The notes beneath the pieces were generated by a model, which was given only the letters and a program-made list of their open reading frames with translations, made no database searches and had not been told where the DNA came from. The translations under genes were made by a program, and so were the position numbers. Positions 24,245-33,979 of a stretch of 64,000 nucleotides of DNA are shown here, piece by piece (within the stretch, counting starts at the first letter, position 1; every line of letters begins with the position of its first letter). The stretch is from Endozoicomonas sp. G2_2 (GTDB lineage Bacteria; Pseudomonadota; Gammaproteobacteria; Nevskiales; Salinisphaeraceae): NCBI RefSeq assembly GCF_017744135.1, contig NZ_JAGHQU010000011.1, positions 1 through 64,000 on the forward strand, read 5' to 3'.

Positions 24245-24600
24245 CGGCTGTGACGATAGTCGCTGGGCCGCATACGAAGCTCTGGCGGTAATGCCCACAA
24301 TCCCCAGTTCTGGTTCTGTGCTGTCCGCTGTGCGGCCAGATAACGCGGATCATCGTTGTACTGGTTATATCGCCATGCATGACCGGCCTGAACCATCCAG
24401 TAATTCACGCAGCGACCGTTGACCCACACACGCCCGACAATGCGCCCGTACTGATCTCGATCGATCACCTCGACGCGTACTTCTTCGTCACCCAGAGCGC
24501 GCTCTAGCGCTTCACCCGCCTCCTCGCCGTATGCCTGACTCGACTCAGGCGCATCGATGCCCCACAGGCGAATCCTGGGCTCCTGGTTGCCGTCCTCCAT
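24241..24600 (-). pseudogene. thermonuclease (SNase family), 3' part separated by transposon insertion
   Basis: This holds the C-terminal two-thirds of a staphylococcal-nuclease-like enzyme. IRLWGIDAPES carries the equivalents of the catalytic Arg and Glu, and DRDQYGRIVGRV carries the second Arg. The N-terminal third, with the signal peptide and the DGDT calcium-site segment, lies 15.6 kb away at 40165-40292. The ATG at 24600 that opens this fragment comes from the 5-bp target duplication. Removing the transposon and one TCCAT copy restores the frame exactly, giving about 160 residues. Without the N-terminal strand and signal peptide, activity is unlikely. Confidence 0.92.
24596..24600. repeat. 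target-site duplication TCCAT, left copy
   Basis: TCCAT directly abuts the transposon's left inverted repeat and recurs directly after the right one at 40165-40169. Five base pairs is the usual duplication length of Tn3-family transposition. Confidence 0.95.
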
Positions 24601-24638
24601 GGGGTCAACTCACGAAACGGAAAAAATCGTACGCTAAG
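24601..24638 (+). repeat. Tn3-family left terminal inverted repeat (38 bp)
   Basis: It starts with GGGGTCAACTCACGAAACGG and ends in ACGCTAAG, the classical Tn3/Tn21 outer and inner motifs. It is identical over all 38 bp to the right end. The tnpA stop codon (TAG at 24634-24636) lies inside it. Confidence 0.96.
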
Positions 24639-27603
24639 CCTCGCGAGGCGTCCGAAGCGGTCGGAATCTGCCACGCTCGACCCGTTTATCCTGCTGCCAG
24701 ATATAGTCTCCGGTCAGATTGATGTGCTCCCAGCCCAACGGTGACAGGTGCGACAGCAGCGTGTCGTCGATTTCTTGCCCGGATTCGCGCAGTGCTTCAA
24801 CGGCTCGCTCTATATAGACCGTGTTCCAGAGAATGATGGCGCTCACCACGAGATTGAGTCCGCTGGCGCGGTAGCGCTGGTTTTCGTAGCTGCGATCGCG
24901 AATTTCACCCAGGCGATTCAAGAAGACGGCGCGGGCCAATGCGTTCTTGGCCTCGCCCTTATTCAAACCCACCTGCACGCGACGGCGCAGCTCGACGTTT
25001 TGCATCCAGTCGAGTGCGAACAAGGTGCGCTCGATGCGGCCCAGCTCGCGCAATGCCACAGCTAGCCCGTTCTGGCGCGGATAGCTGCCGAGTTTTCGGA
25101 GCATCAAAGATGCCGTTACCGTGCCTTGCTTTATCGACGCGGCCAGGCGCAGGATCTCGTCCCAATGTGTTCGGATGTGTTTGACGTTAACGCGTCCGCC
25201 GATCATGCCCGCGAGCGTTGGATATTGCTTGGCGTCGCCGTGAATATACAGCCGCCGGTCGGCCAGATCGCGAATACGCGGCGCGAAGCGATATCCAAGC
25301 AACTGCATCAACGCAAACACATGGTCGGTAAAGCCGGCCGTGTCCGTATAGTGCTCTTCGATTCGCAGGTCCGACTCGTGATACAGCAGGCCGTCCAATA
25401 CATGGGTGGCATCCCGCACCGTGGCATTGATGACCTTGGTATGGAACGGCGCGTACTGATCGGAGATATGCGTGTAGAACTGCACGCCCGGCTCCTGGCC
25501 ATACTTCAGGTTCACATGACCAGCAAACTGACCTCGGCCACCGGCTTTGAAATTCTGGCCGTCCGAGGATGACGTGGTGCCTTCGCCCCAGTAGACCGCG
25601 AACGGCTGGCGGAACTGGGCGTTGACCAGCTCGGCCAGCCCCGCTGAATAGGTCTCATCGCGGATGTGCCAGGCCTGGAGCCAAGTCAACTTGGCGTAGG
25701 TGGTGCCGGGACAAGATTCAGCCATCTTGGACAGGCCCAGGTTGATCGCATCGGCCAGAATCGTGGTGAGTAGTAGTTGCCGATCGCTCGCGATCGCGGT
25801 GCTTTTGAGATGCTTAAAGTGCTGCGTAAAGCCGGTCCAGTCATCGACTTCCAGCAGGAGTTCGGTGATCTTGAGGCGTGGCAACCGGCTATAGACCTGC
25901 TGCATCAACGCATCGACACTGTCGGGTACGGCGTTATCCAGCGGCGTGATTTTGAGGCGACCGGCGGACGTAATACCCGCCTCCGGTAACGCATCGGCGG
26001 CCGCCAGGCGTTCAACGGTGGCAAGCTCGTGCTCCAAAAGCGCCAACCGCGATTCCAGATAAATATCGCAATCGGTTTCAACAGCCAACCCGAGATTCTG
26101 GTGCGCACGCTGATCGGCGAAGCGTGTCGGCGGCAGTAGATAGTCCTCAAAGTCCTTGAATTGGCGCGAGTCCTGAACCCAGATATCGCCCGAGCGTAAA
26201 GCGTTCTTGAGCTCGGATAATACGCACAACTCATAGAAGCGACGATCGATCCCACCCGTTGTAAACACCAGGCTTTCCCAGCGCTTGCGTACGAAGCGGG
26301 TCGGCGCGACGTCCGGCACTTTCCGTGCTTGGCGCTGGTTCATGTCTTTCAACAATTCGATACCGGCGAGTAGATTACGCGCCGCCGGCGCGGCCTTCAT
26401 ATCCAGTGCTTCCAATAACGCCGGCGTATAGCGTCGGAGGGAATTGAAGCCGCTACCGATCAAGGCGAGGTAGTCGAAATCTTCCGACTGCGCCAGTTTC
26501 TCCGCTTCGGCGATGCTGTCGCTGAACGCCTGCCATGGCATGATCGCCTCAATCGCGGCGAATGGGTCGCTGCCGGCCTGTTTGGCATCGAGCAGAGCGC
26601 GCCCAACACGCGAGTACAGACGCACCTTATTATTGATGTCTTTGCCGGAGCGCTGGAATTGTTCCGCGTGCTTGCGCTTGGCCTTGTTAAACAGCGATCC
26701 TATGAAACGATCGTGCAGATCGATGATCTCGTCGATCAGCGTGGCGCGGGTGTCGAGGATGATCGCCACCAGCGTCGCATAGCGACGGGTCGGTTCCAGA
26801 TCGCGCAAGTGCTGTGCGGTCATCTGCCCGCCTTCGCGGGCCAGTTTCAACAGACGGTTCTGGTGGATGGCGTGTTCCAGCCCGGCCGGGATGTCGAGAT
26901 CGCGTACGGTCTGCAATCGTTCGAGGTGGATCAGAATATGTTTGGGTCTCGGCGGGCCAGGCGACTGGCGCAGCCAAACCAGGACACTGCTCGACCTCTC
27001 CTTGCGAATCGCCAGAAGCTGCTCAAAGGCGCGGCGATGGTGATCCGTTAATGATTCGGTCAGCGCCTCATACACGAGCCGGGTACCGCGCGTGAGCGCT
27101 TCGCTGCACACGCGCTCAAGGACATCGAGCGGCGGCAGGATGATGCGTTGTTGTCGTAGCATCTCGACCAGCGCTTCAGCCAGAACGATGCCTCGGTCTG
27201 TTTGTTGAGCGAGATCAGCGATCGGATCAATGAGACGCCGATAATCGACGAGGCTGAACGGCGACAGGTTCAACCACGCCCGCAATTCCGCCAAGTGCTC
27301 ACGTCGTGTTTCAGGCCGCTGGGCATACTGCGACCAAATGTCGGGCTCGATATCCAACTGTTGGCCGATAAGGGTCAGCAAAGACGCAGGCGGTGCGGCA
27401 TCGGTCGGCAGCGCGATGCCGGGATAGCGCAGGTAACACAATTGCACCGCGAAACCGAAACGATTGTGTTGGCCACGCCGCTGTCGGATCACCGACAGGT
27501 CGGGCTCGGAGAACGCGTAGTGTCGGATGAGTTCGTCGTCCGTCGCCGGGAAGGCGAGTAGGCTGGCGCGTTCGGCGGCAGTCAATAGGCGGCGACGGGG
27601 CAT
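24634..27603 (-). CDS. tnpA: Tn3-family transposase TnpA
   Basis: A 989-residue DDE transposase of normal family length. The N-terminal region ([19 protein letters not shown]) is the conserved DNA-binding start. The catalytic acids fit the Asp in SSSDGQNF, the Asp in [13 protein letters not shown] and the Glu in [11 protein letters not shown]. It would bind the 38-bp ends and perform replicative transposition to a cointegrate, resolved afterwards by TnpR. It is intact, with its stop within the left end and only two bases between its start and the tnpR stop. No frameshift is seen. Confidence 0.97.
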   Translation of the reverse strand: MPRRRLLTAAERASLLAFPATDDELIRHYAFSEPDLSVIRQRRGQHNRFGFAVQLCYLRYPGIALPTDAAPPASLLTLIGQQLDIEPDIWSQYAQRPETRREHLAELRAWLNLSPFSLVDYRRLIDPIADLAQQTDRGIVLAEALVEMLRQQRIILPPLDVLERVCSEALTRGTRLVYEALTESLTDHHRRAFEQLLAIRKERSSSVLVWLRQSPGPPRPKHILIHLERLQTVRDLDIPAGLEHAIHQNRLLKLAREGGQMTAQHLRDLEPTRRYATLVAIILDTRATLIDEIIDLHDRFIGSLFNKAKRKHAEQFQRSGKDINNKVRLYSRVGRALLDAKQAGSDPFAAIEAIMPWQAFSDSIAEAEKLAQSEDFDYLALIGSGFNSLRRYTPALLEALDMKAAPAARNLLAGIELLKDMNQRQARKVPDVAPTRFVRKRWESLVFTTGGIDRRFYELCVLSELKNALRSGDIWVQDSRQFKDFEDYLLPPTRFADQRAHQNLGLAVETDCDIYLESRLALLEHELATVERLAAADALPEAGITSAGRLKITPLDNAVPDSVDALMQQVYSRLPRLKITELLLEVDDWTGFTQHFKHLKSTAIASDRQLLLTTILADAINLGLSKMAESCPGTTYAKLTWLQAWHIRDETYSAGLAELVNAQFRQPFAVYWGEGTTSSSDGQNFKAGGRGQFAGHVNLKYGQEPGVQFYTHISDQYAPFHTKVINATVRDATHVLDGLLYHESDLRIEEHYTDTAGFTDHVFALMQLLGYRFAPRIRDLADRRLYIHGDAKQYPTLAGMIGGRVNVKHIRTHWDEILRLAASIKQGTVTASLMLRKLGSYPRQNGLAVALRELGRIERTLFALDWMQNVELRRRVQVGLNKGEAKNALARAVFLNRLGEIRDRSYENQRYRASGLNLVVSAIILWNTVYIERAVEALRESGQEIDDTLLSHLSPLGWEHINLTGDYIWQQDKRVERGRFRPLRTPREA

Positions 27604-27605
27604 CG

Positions 27606-28166
27606 TCAGGCATCCGTCTTCAGGTATTGATAGAGCGTTTCACGACTGATACCAAAATCCCGAGCCAGCTTGGCTTTTTGCTCGCCATTCGCGACGCGCT
27701 GCCGAAGCTCAGCAATCCTGTTGGATGAGAGGGCTTTCTTGCGCCCCCGATACGCTCCACGCTTTTTAGCCAAGGCGATGCCTTCGCGTTGACGCTCGCC
27801 AATCAACGCGCGCTCGAACTCGGCGAATGCACCCATGACGGACAGCATAAGATTGGCCATCGGCGACGCCTCGCCGGTGAAGGTCAGATTCTCTTTGACG
27901 AACTCGATGCATACGCCGCGTTCAGTCAGCGCATGGACCAGACGGCGTAAATCGTCGAGATTCCGGGCCAGGCGGTCCATGCTATGAACGACGACGGTAT
28001 CGCCCTCCCGGACAAAAGCGATCAGCCGATCCAACTCGGGCCGGTGGGTATCCTTACCCGATGCCTTATCTGTGAATACCCGATCCACCGCAACCTGCTC
28101 AAGCTGGCGATCGGGATTCTGATCGAGGCTGCTAACTCGGATATAACCAATGCGGTGACCGTCCAA
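27606..28166 (-). CDS. tnpR: serine resolvase TnpR
   Basis: A serine recombinase of the resolvase/invertase family. The catalytic Ser follows GYIRV near the N-terminus. The [18 protein letters not shown] and [22 protein letters not shown] signatures are complete, and a C-terminal HTH ([18 protein letters not shown]) binds res. The TTG at 28166 gives 186 residues, the usual length, and is preceded by GGGAAGG. The frame is open to another TTG at 28226, but that would run through the res-like repeats. No ATG exists in frame before the conserved core, so translation relies on a weak start. Confidence 0.92.
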   Translation of the reverse strand: MDGHRIGYIRVSSLDQNPDRQLEQVAVDRVFTDKASGKDTHRPELDRLIAFVREGDTVVVHSMDRLARNLDDLRRLVHALTERGVCIEFVKENLTFTGEASPMANLMLSVMGAFAEFERALIGERQREGIALAKKRGAYRGRKKALSSNRIAELRQRVANGEQKAKLARDFGISRETLYQYLKTDA

Positions 28167-28186
28167 AATGCCTTCCCGAGCCAAAG

Positions 28187-28255
28187 TGTCAGAATGAACT
28201 CTATGACCCTTGGTAACGTGCGTCAATGATTATTAAATTTGACCCTATTCTGACA
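28187..28255. promoter_or_regulatory. candidate res site of the transposon
   Basis: Inverted copies TGTCAGAAT (28187-28195) and ATTCTGACA (28247-28255) flank an AT-rich stretch just upstream of tnpR. This is where Tn3-family res sites with their resolvase subsites lie. The tnpR promoter should be within it. Subsite boundaries were not resolved. Confidence 0.55.
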
Positions 28256-28442
28256 GTTTTACAATCCGACCCCTGACGTCCGGATAGGGTGTGCTTTACC
28301 TTGACGCACTAGCGCAAGGTATTGCGTTCCCAGTAGTCGAGAGGCGTAGCGTTAGGTACGGATTCAAGCTCGGCCAAGTCCAAAATCCGGGCACAAAAGT
28401 TAGGTGTGCCCGGGTGATCGCTTATATAGTGCATTCTGCACA

Positions 28443-29078
28443 TTACTTGTTGGGCTGCTTGGTCATGCGCAGATAGGGCTTGAGTTCGTTCCAGCCGGCG
28501 GGGAAGAGTTTTTCGGCCTCCTCGTTGGACAGCGCGGGCGATACGATCACGTCGTCGCCGTCCTGCCAGTTCGCCGGCGTGGTCACCTTGTAATTGTCGG
28601 TCAGCTGCAGCGAGTCGATCACACGCAGGATCTCATCGAAGTTGCGCCCGGCGCTCTTCGGATAAGTCAGCGTCATGCGGATCTTCTTGTTCGGATCGAT
28701 GATGAACACTGAGCGCACGGTGGACGTGTCCCCGGCGTTGGGGTGGATCATGCCGTAGAGTTCGGCGACCTTGCGATCCGCATCACCGATAATCGGGAAA
28801 TTCACGGCGCAGCCCTGGGTTTCCTCGATATCGCTCGACCAAAGCTTGTGATCCTCCACCGAGTCCACCGATACCACGATGGCTTTAGTGTCGCGCTTGG
28901 CGAACTGTTCCTTGAGGCCGCCGACCGCGCCCAGCTCGGTGGTGCAGACCGGCGTGAAATCCGCCGGATGCGACATCAACATGCCCCAGCCGTCGCCGAG
29001 CCATTTGTGGAAATTGATCTGGCCTTCTGTAGTATCCGCCGTGAAGTCGGGGGCGGTATCGCCTAGACGTAAACTCAT
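28443..29078 (-). CDS. 1-Cys peroxiredoxin (Prx6 family)
   Basis: A 211-residue peroxidase that reduces hydrogen peroxide and organic peroxides. The active-site motif HPADFTPVCTTE places the peroxidatic Cys at 45 with the helper Thr at 42. The length and the C-terminal extension (DGDDVIVSPALSNEEAEKLFP) fit Prx6. A second Cys near 89 (GCAVNFPI) is not in the resolving position of 2-Cys enzymes. It is a passenger between the resolvase and copper oxidase genes, plausibly protecting against metal-driven oxidative stress. It stands apart from its neighbours by 93 and about 215 bases. Confidence 0.92.
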   Translation of the reverse strand: MSLRLGDTAPDFTADTTEGQINFHKWLGDGWGMLMSHPADFTPVCTTELGAVGGLKEQFAKRDTKAIVVSVDSVEDHKLWSSDIEETQGCAVNFPIIGDADRKVAELYGMIHPNAGDTSTVRSVFIIDPNKKIRMTLTYPKSAGRNFDEILRVIDSLQLTDNYKVTTPANWQDGDDVIVSPALSNEEAEKLFPAGWNELKPYLRMTKQPNK

Positions 29079-29171
29079 GATGTCACTCCTATGTTCTGAG
29101 ATTGAAAATTCGATAATGACGACTCTGCTTGCGCGTCACATAACTACCTCCTGAGATAGCGATAAGTATCA

Positions 29172-30800
29172 TCAGGCACGCACGCGGTAATACCGCATCA
29201 TGCCGTTGTCCTCGTGCTCCATGTTGTGGCAGTGATACAAATAAAGCCCCTCGAAGTCGGCGAAGGTCAACGCGATGCGTACGCGTTCGCCCGGGAGGAC
29301 GAGTACCGTGTCGTGTAGCCCGGAATCGACCAGTCCGGCCGCCAGACCGCTCCAGCCCCGGCCGCCGCCGATTTGCTCTCGCCCGACGACCGCAAACTGC
29401 AGCCCGTGCACGTGCATGGGATGCGGCATCATGGAGTCGTTGACAAACTCCCAGACCTCGGTGCTTCCCAAGTGCACGATTTCGTCGTCGGCCACGGTGG
29501 CACCTTCGAATTGGCGGCCGTTGATGGCGAAGCCACGCATCATCACCATGCTCAGTTTGAACCGGCGTACCGGGGCGTCGCGCTCGACCGGCGGCGCCTG
29601 CAAATCCTCGGCGAGACGTTTGGGCAGTCGTTCGTTGCCGCGTTCGCGCCGCGTTACACGCAGGGGGAGTATGTCGAAGCGGGCGCCGGCTGGCAGTTCC
29701 GAGCCACCCATCATGTTTCCCATCCTGCCGCCCCTACGACTACCTCTCTTGCAACCGTCGCCCATGCCGTCACCCATCATCCCGGCTTGGTAGCTGTCGC
29801 TGAGCAGGTGCAATTCATCGCCGGGCTCGTTGGCGGACAAATCCACCCACAGATCGATACGTTGGGCCGGCGCCAGGGTAACGAACGGGTATTGACGCGG
29901 CGCACCCAGCAGGCCGCCGTCGGTACCGAGCACGGTCATGGGGCGGCCGTCGCTCCACGCCAGTTTGTAGATACGCGAATTGGAGCCGTTGAGTATGCGT
30001 AGACGGTACGGTCGGGTGGCGACTTCGCGTGCCGTATCCGGTTGTCCGTTGACCAGGATGCGGTCGCCGAGGAAGCCGCGCATGCGGGTCATCATGGTGC
30101 CCATGCCGCTGTCGAGATAGGTCAACTCGTTGTCGCCGGCGAAACTGCGGTCCTGGATGACCAGGAACATTTCCCGCTCCCCGGCCGGCAGGCCGAGCGC
30201 GCGTTCAGCCTCGTCCTCGATGACCAGCGGCCCGGCCAGCCCGGCATAGGATTGAAAGCCGACTCGGCCACCATTAGGGCCGTGTGGATGCGGGTGGTAC
30301 CAATACAGCCCAGCGCGATCGACGACATCGAAGGCGACAGTCATCGCCTCGCCGGGCTTGATCGGCAGCCGCGGCTGGCCATCCACATCCGACGGCACGT
30401 GCAGGCCGTGCCAATGCACGGTGGTGTCCTCCGGCAGGCCGTTCTCCAGCCGGGCGTGGAAACGCTGGCCGCGGCGCAGCCGGATCAACGGGCCGGTGTA
30501 GCTGCCGCCCACCGGGGTGATGGTATCCGCGGGACCGTTGCGCAGCTCGGCCGTATAGCGCCAGACCTCGCTGGGCGTCCCGGGGAGAATGGGCGCCGTG
30601 TGCGGCTGCGCACGCAGCCGGATGTCGACGTCGAACGGGCCGTTTTCGAGGCCGTAATGAGCCGCGCCATCGCGATTTGTACCTGCGACTGCTGTGTCGT
30701 GATATGCCGTCAATAGGGCTGTGGGCGCCAAAACGGTGATACCCGCGAGGCCGCCCACGGACCGCAACAGCATGCGGCGTTTCAGGTCGATCGTCGTCAT
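29172..30800 (-). CDS. multicopper oxidase (CueO/CopA-like)
   Basis: A 542-residue protein with a Tat-type signal (RRMLLRSVGGLAG) and three cupredoxin domains. All four copper-ligand motifs are present: HWHG near 128, HPHPHG near 170, HPMHVHG near 448, and HCH at 523-525 with His529 and Met534 for the type 1 site. A Met/Gly-rich loop (GMMGDGMGDGC to GNMMGG, around 345-370) resembles the substrate copper-binding insert of CueO. It should oxidise Cu(I) to Cu(II) in the periplasm. The Met-rich membrane peptide gene 76 bases upstream on the same strand is a likely partner. Confidence 0.94.
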   Translation of the reverse strand: MTTIDLKRRMLLRSVGGLAGITVLAPTALLTAYHDTAVAGTNRDGAAHYGLENGPFDVDIRLRAQPHTAPILPGTPSEVWRYTAELRNGPADTITPVGGSYTGPLIRLRRGQRFHARLENGLPEDTTVHWHGLHVPSDVDGQPRLPIKPGEAMTVAFDVVDRAGLYWYHPHPHGPNGGRVGFQSYAGLAGPLVIEDEAERALGLPAGEREMFLVIQDRSFAGDNELTYLDSGMGTMMTRMRGFLGDRILVNGQPDTAREVATRPYRLRILNGSNSRIYKLAWSDGRPMTVLGTDGGLLGAPRQYPFVTLAPAQRIDLWVDLSANEPGDELHLLSDSYQAGMMGDGMGDGCKRGSRRGGRMGNMMGGSELPAGARFDILPLRVTRRERGNERLPKRLAEDLQAPPVERDAPVRRFKLSMVMMRGFAINGRQFEGATVADDEIVHLGSTEVWEFVNDSMMPHPMHVHGLQFAVVGREQIGGGRGWSGLAAGLVDSGLHDTVLVLPGERVRIALTFADFEGLYLYHCHNMEHEDNGMMRYYRVRA

Positions 30801-30875
30801 AGGAGATTCGCTCTTGAGCCGGGCTCGCTTTCAGTGATTCAGGGGAATGATGGGCCCATCGGATCCTGGAGTTGC

Positions 30876-31112
30876 TCAACTACGCAGGTATTTGATCAGC
30901 GCCACGATGGCTAGCACCAGCACGACAAGGACAAGGAGTACGAACAATAGCCAGGCGATCATCATCGGGCCGCCCATCATCCCGCATTGCATCATCGATC
31001 CGTTCATCAGATCGCCGTCGCCCATGCGGCCCGGGCCGGTCTGACCCGCGGCAGGGGCGATCCCCACGAGGACGCCCAGCACGCTCAACAGCAATGCTAC
31101 GAACAGTTTCAT
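30876..31112 (-). CDS. small Met-rich membrane protein
   Basis: A 78-residue protein from the ATG at 31112 (an ATG at 31124 and the open frame to 31268 are alternatives). It has a cleavable signal (residues 3-22, ending PAAGQ), a Met/Cys/Gly segment (MNGSMMQCGMMGGPMM) that could bind copper, and one strong transmembrane helix (WLLFVLLVLVVLVLAIVALI) near the end. Such short proteins occur with copper oxidases in metal islands. A periplasmic copper-handling role is inferred from composition and position next to the multicopper oxidase. Confidence 0.65.
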   Translation of the reverse strand: MKLFVALLLSVLGVLVGIAPAAGQTGPGRMGDGDLMNGSMMQCGMMGGPMMIAWLLFVLLVLVVLVLAIVALIKYLRS

Positions 31113-31248
31113 GGTGTTTTCCATGCTTTTGGCCGGTAGGAATTTAGGTATCGTGCGGTACTTGTCGTTCAAAATTACTCCAGCATGCCCGGCCAGCGGT
31201 GGGGATTCAGGCAGCCCGAGCCGGAACTCAACGATCCGGCCGATACGC

Positions 31249-31752
31249 TCACTCGCGGTATTGTGCATGTGCCCACATCAGTAATGCAGCGCCGGTTGTG
31301 ATCCAGACATCGGCCAGGTTGAATGCCGGCCAGTGGTACTGTGCGTAATGGAAATCGAGAAAGTCGACGACATGGCCGCGTAGCAGGCGATCCGTCAAGT
31401 TACCCAGCGCACCGCCTAAAATCGCACTGAGCGCGATCGCTTGACCTTGCGAAGTCACCCCGCGCCACAGCCAGCCCAGCAGCGAGGCTGATATAACAAC
31501 GGCGACACCGATCAGGAATGCCCGCTGCCACCCACCGGCATCGGCCAGAAAGCTGAATGCGGCACCCGTATTGTGACGGTGTGTCCAGCTAAAAAATTCT
31601 GTGACGGCTCTGCGCTCGCCATAGTCAACATAGGTGCTGGCCGCGTACTTGGCTGCTTGATCTACGAGCAGAAGCGCAAGAGACAACCCCAACCAACGCA
31701 GTTTGTCGGCCGGGCTAGCACTTTTCAGCGTGCCTATCGACCCCGTAGACAC
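31249..31752 (-). CDS. lspA: lipoprotein signal peptidase (signal peptidase II)
   Basis: A 167-residue inner-membrane aspartic protease with four hydrophobic segments. The catalytic pair is visible in GNLTDRLLRG and FNLADVWI, and the NTGAAFSFL motif is conserved. It cuts the signal peptide of prolipoproteins ahead of the lipidated Cys. This is an accessory copy: lspA and lnt homologues regularly accompany CDF or P-type exporters under MerR control in lead/cadmium/zinc islands. It lies 42 bases after the CDF gene in the same direction and probably shares its MerR-type promoter. Confidence 0.94.
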   Translation of the reverse strand: MSTGSIGTLKSASPADKLRWLGLSLALLLVDQAAKYAASTYVDYGERRAVTEFFSWTHRHNTGAAFSFLADAGGWQRAFLIGVAVVISASLLGWLWRGVTSQGQAIALSAILGGALGNLTDRLLRGHVVDFLDFHYAQYHWPAFNLADVWITTGAALLMWAHAQYRE

Positions 31753-31794
31753 GAACTGTGCCTCCTGCCCGAATCGCGCTTAAATATCGTCACG

Positions 31795-32424
31795 TCAAAG
31801 TGCTTCTGAGGGCGATGATGCCTGAAGTTCGTCTCGCGTTTGGCGCGCGTCCTTCAGGATGCGGACACCGCCGCGTAGGACGATAAAACCAACGACCAGA
31901 CCGATAATGAGATCGGGGTAACGCGTGTCGAAGTAATAGACAAGCGCGCCGCCGATGATGACGCCGACATTGGCGATCACATCGTTGGCCGAAAATATCC
32001 AGCTCGCGCGCATATGCACATCGCCTTGTCGGTGGCGTGCGATGATAAGCAAACAGGCCGTATTGGCGACGAGTGCAGCCACGCCCATCAGCACCATGTA
32101 GCTGGGCTCGGGATTGCTGCCCATCAGGGTTCGCCGAACCACCTCACCCACGGCGAACAACGCGAGCAATATTTGCACGACGCCGCCAATGGAAGCGGCG
32201 CGCGCCTTGTGCTGAGCGGCGCGTCCGACCGCATACAGCCCGGCAGAATAAACCGCCGCATCGGCGAAGTTGTCGAGTGAATCGGCGATCAGTGCGGTCG
32301 AGCCGCCCAGCAAACCAATCGCGAATTCAGCCAGAAACATGACGCCGTTGATCGCCAACAGCCAGTAGAGCGCCTTTTGTTGAGCCTGGTCTTTGGCCTC
32401 GAATTCACAGCCGCAATCGCTCAT
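31795..32424 (-). CDS. cation diffusion facilitator metal exporter
   Basis: A CDF transporter of about 209 residues from the Met at 32424 (frame open to 32445). It begins with a cysteine pair (SDCGCEFE) that may sense or bind metal. Five to six hydrophobic segments follow, with the metal-site motifs DSLDNFADA in helix 2 and SANDVIANV in helix 5; HxxxD is replaced by NDxxxN-type residues. It lacks the long cytoplasmic C-terminal domain of full-size CDF proteins, so it is a short form. Likely substrates are divalent metals such as Zn, Cd or Pb, exported against protons. The upstream promoter has a MerR-type layout. Confidence 0.88.
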   Translation of the reverse strand: MSDCGCEFEAKDQAQQKALYWLLAINGVMFLAEFAIGLLGGSTALIADSLDNFADAAVYSAGLYAVGRAAQHKARAASIGGVVQILLALFAVGEVVRRTLMGSNPEPSYMVLMGVAALVANTACLLIIARHRQGDVHMRASWIFSANDVIANVGVIIGGALVYYFDTRYPDLIIGLVVGFIVLRGGVRILKDARQTRDELQASSPSEAL

Positions 32425-32487
32425 TTCATGTCCTCTTCTTCGCAAACATCGGCGCAGTCGAGTATCGACTGTGATTTCTGTACTATA

Positions 32488-32518
32488 ACCCTAGAACCTC
32501 TAGCCACTAGAGGGTCAA
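32488..32518 (-). promoter_or_regulatory. MerR-type promoter of the CDF-lspA genes
   Basis: On the minus strand, TTGACC (-35, 32513-32518) and TAGGGT (-10, 32488-32493) are separated by 19 bp. The spacer is filled by the dyad CCTCTAG-N3-CTAGAGG (32497-32513). The overlong spacer with a central dyad is the hallmark of promoters untwisted by MerR activators. The same CTCTAG-N3-CTAGAG core recurs before lnt. Confidence 0.8.
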
Positions 32519-32522
32519 GCGA

Positions 32523-33203
32523 TCAGCGCGAAGAATTTCGTTTGCCTTTTCTCCCTACCCCAACGAGAACGCTCAGCGCGATCCCAATGAAAGCCAGCAC
32601 CGGCTTGTCCCGCCAGCGGACATAGGGCGTGCTCCCCGTGCGCGGCGTGACCTCTGCCGGCAAAACAGTCGGCTCGAACTGTGGCGCGCGCGCCAGCAGT
32701 TGACCGTTGTGATCGATCACGGCCGTGAGGCCAGTGTTGGTTGATCGTAAGAGCGGACGCCCAGTTTCAATGGCGCGCATTTGCGCAATTTGCAGATGTT
32801 GATGCGGCCCGAGAGAATCCCCGAACCAGGCGTCGTTACTCAGGTTGACCAACAACTGCGCGGCCGGGAGCAGGTCGGCGACTTCAGCGCCGAACGCCAC
32901 ATCAAAGCAAATCAATGCACCGATGGGCACGCCGGAGGCATATAGCAGTCGCGGTTGCTGGCCTGCACTGAAGTCTTCTACCGGTGCGCCCAGGATATTG
33001 AGCCATGGACCGACCAGTCCGCGCAGTGGGACGTATTCACCGAAGGGCACCAGATGGCGCTTGTAATAGAATCGACGCGGACGAGCCAAACTGACGGCGG
33101 CATTGTATGCCTGGCCTTGGTCGGTGCGTACGGGAATCCCGAGTATCAGGGTCGATCCGCGTGCGCCGAGGCGTGTTTGGAGTCGGTCTAAATATTCAGA
33201 CAA
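32523..33203 (-). pseudogene. lnt: apolipoprotein N-acyltransferase, C-terminal part split off by insertion
   Basis: About 226 residues of the nitrilase-like domain of Lnt. The catalytic Lys is in FYYKRHLVPFGE (residue 48) and the catalytic Cys in GALICFD (residue 99). The third catalytic residue, Glu, is in the N-terminal part at 38729-39601. The fragment has no ATG, only a TTG at the insertion boundary, and no ribosome site. A minimal join of the two parts reads in frame (...FDQDNA then LSEYLDRL...), giving about 516 residues, the normal Lnt length. As it stands the enzyme should be inactive. Confidence 0.9.
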
Positions 33204-33204
33204 A

Positions 33205-33241
33205 GTGCAGCTTCAAAAGTGTTGCGTTTTTGCGCAGCTAG
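33205..33241 (+). repeat. left end of the ptx element: terminal and subterminal inverted repeats
   Basis: The terminal repeat is 33205-33227. The inner repeat TTGCGCAGCTAG is 33230-33241. Both have inverted counterparts at the right end. Paired sites at each end resemble the multiple transposase-binding sites of Tn7- or Tn5053-like elements. Confidence 0.7.
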
Positions 33242-33979
33242 GCAGCCAAACGCGACCGCTAGCTTTTCGTGAACGGTGGATTCTTCATCGTGAGAAAGGT
33301 CGGCTATCGATCCATAGTGGTCATTAAGCAACTGTTTTATTAGCTATCTGAATAGCTCATATCCGACTGCGGTCAATCGAGGGTTTTGAGCGGGTCTGTT
33401 CACGCAACGAATTACGCTCAGAAAAGCAAGAAAGGGAAACCCGATGTTCGGCTATTCAAACGCCGAAAGGCTAGCGCGAACGAGCTGCAAGACGAGCACC
33501 AATATCAGCATCGACGGCGCGTGACCTGAATTCTCGAAACCTATGGGCGCGGCGATATGTCGGCGTAGGAGGACAGCGACTTAGCCGAAGTCACGAAGTT
33601 AGTCAGATGCTCGCCGTTAGTGCGCTTGCGTGGCAGCAAGTAACTATGGATGGGATAATCGGCCGAAGCACGCATAGTTGGCGCCGCGGCCCTCACAGCA
33701 TCCCCGTAGCCGGCATGACAGGCGAGCATAGGCCAGCATCGGCAATGACCGCATCGGCAACGCTGCCCCTTCAGCCCCGATTGCCTTAACACGAAGCGGA
33801 AGCCGAAGGGGCTTTATTCAGCCGGCTCCAGCTCGGCCGCGTAATTTGGCTAGGCGGAACGCGTCAGAAAAGATTCATCGCCACAGTCACACCGTCGTCA
33901 TACACGTGCGCCAAGGTGAACGAAAATATCGATCGGCAACCCCAGCCGATCGACCGTTTTCGATCATCAGAGGTGCGCC
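33242..33979. other. 738-base gene-free stretch ahead of ptxA
   Basis: Several short frames are open on both strands, but none has a recognisable product, signal or ribosome site. A long-armed inverted repeat, CCCCTTC (near 33766) and GAAGGGG (near 33806), is followed by CTTTATT and could be a weak terminator. The ptx promoter must lie in the last 150 bases, but no clear Pho box (two CTGTCAT-like units) was seen. It may hold a decayed gene. Confidence 0.45.

Noticed and set aside
33541-33792. Minus-strand 83-codon frame in the gap before ptxA
   Set aside because: No ribosome site, signal or domain, and an overlapping frame of equal quality on the other strand.
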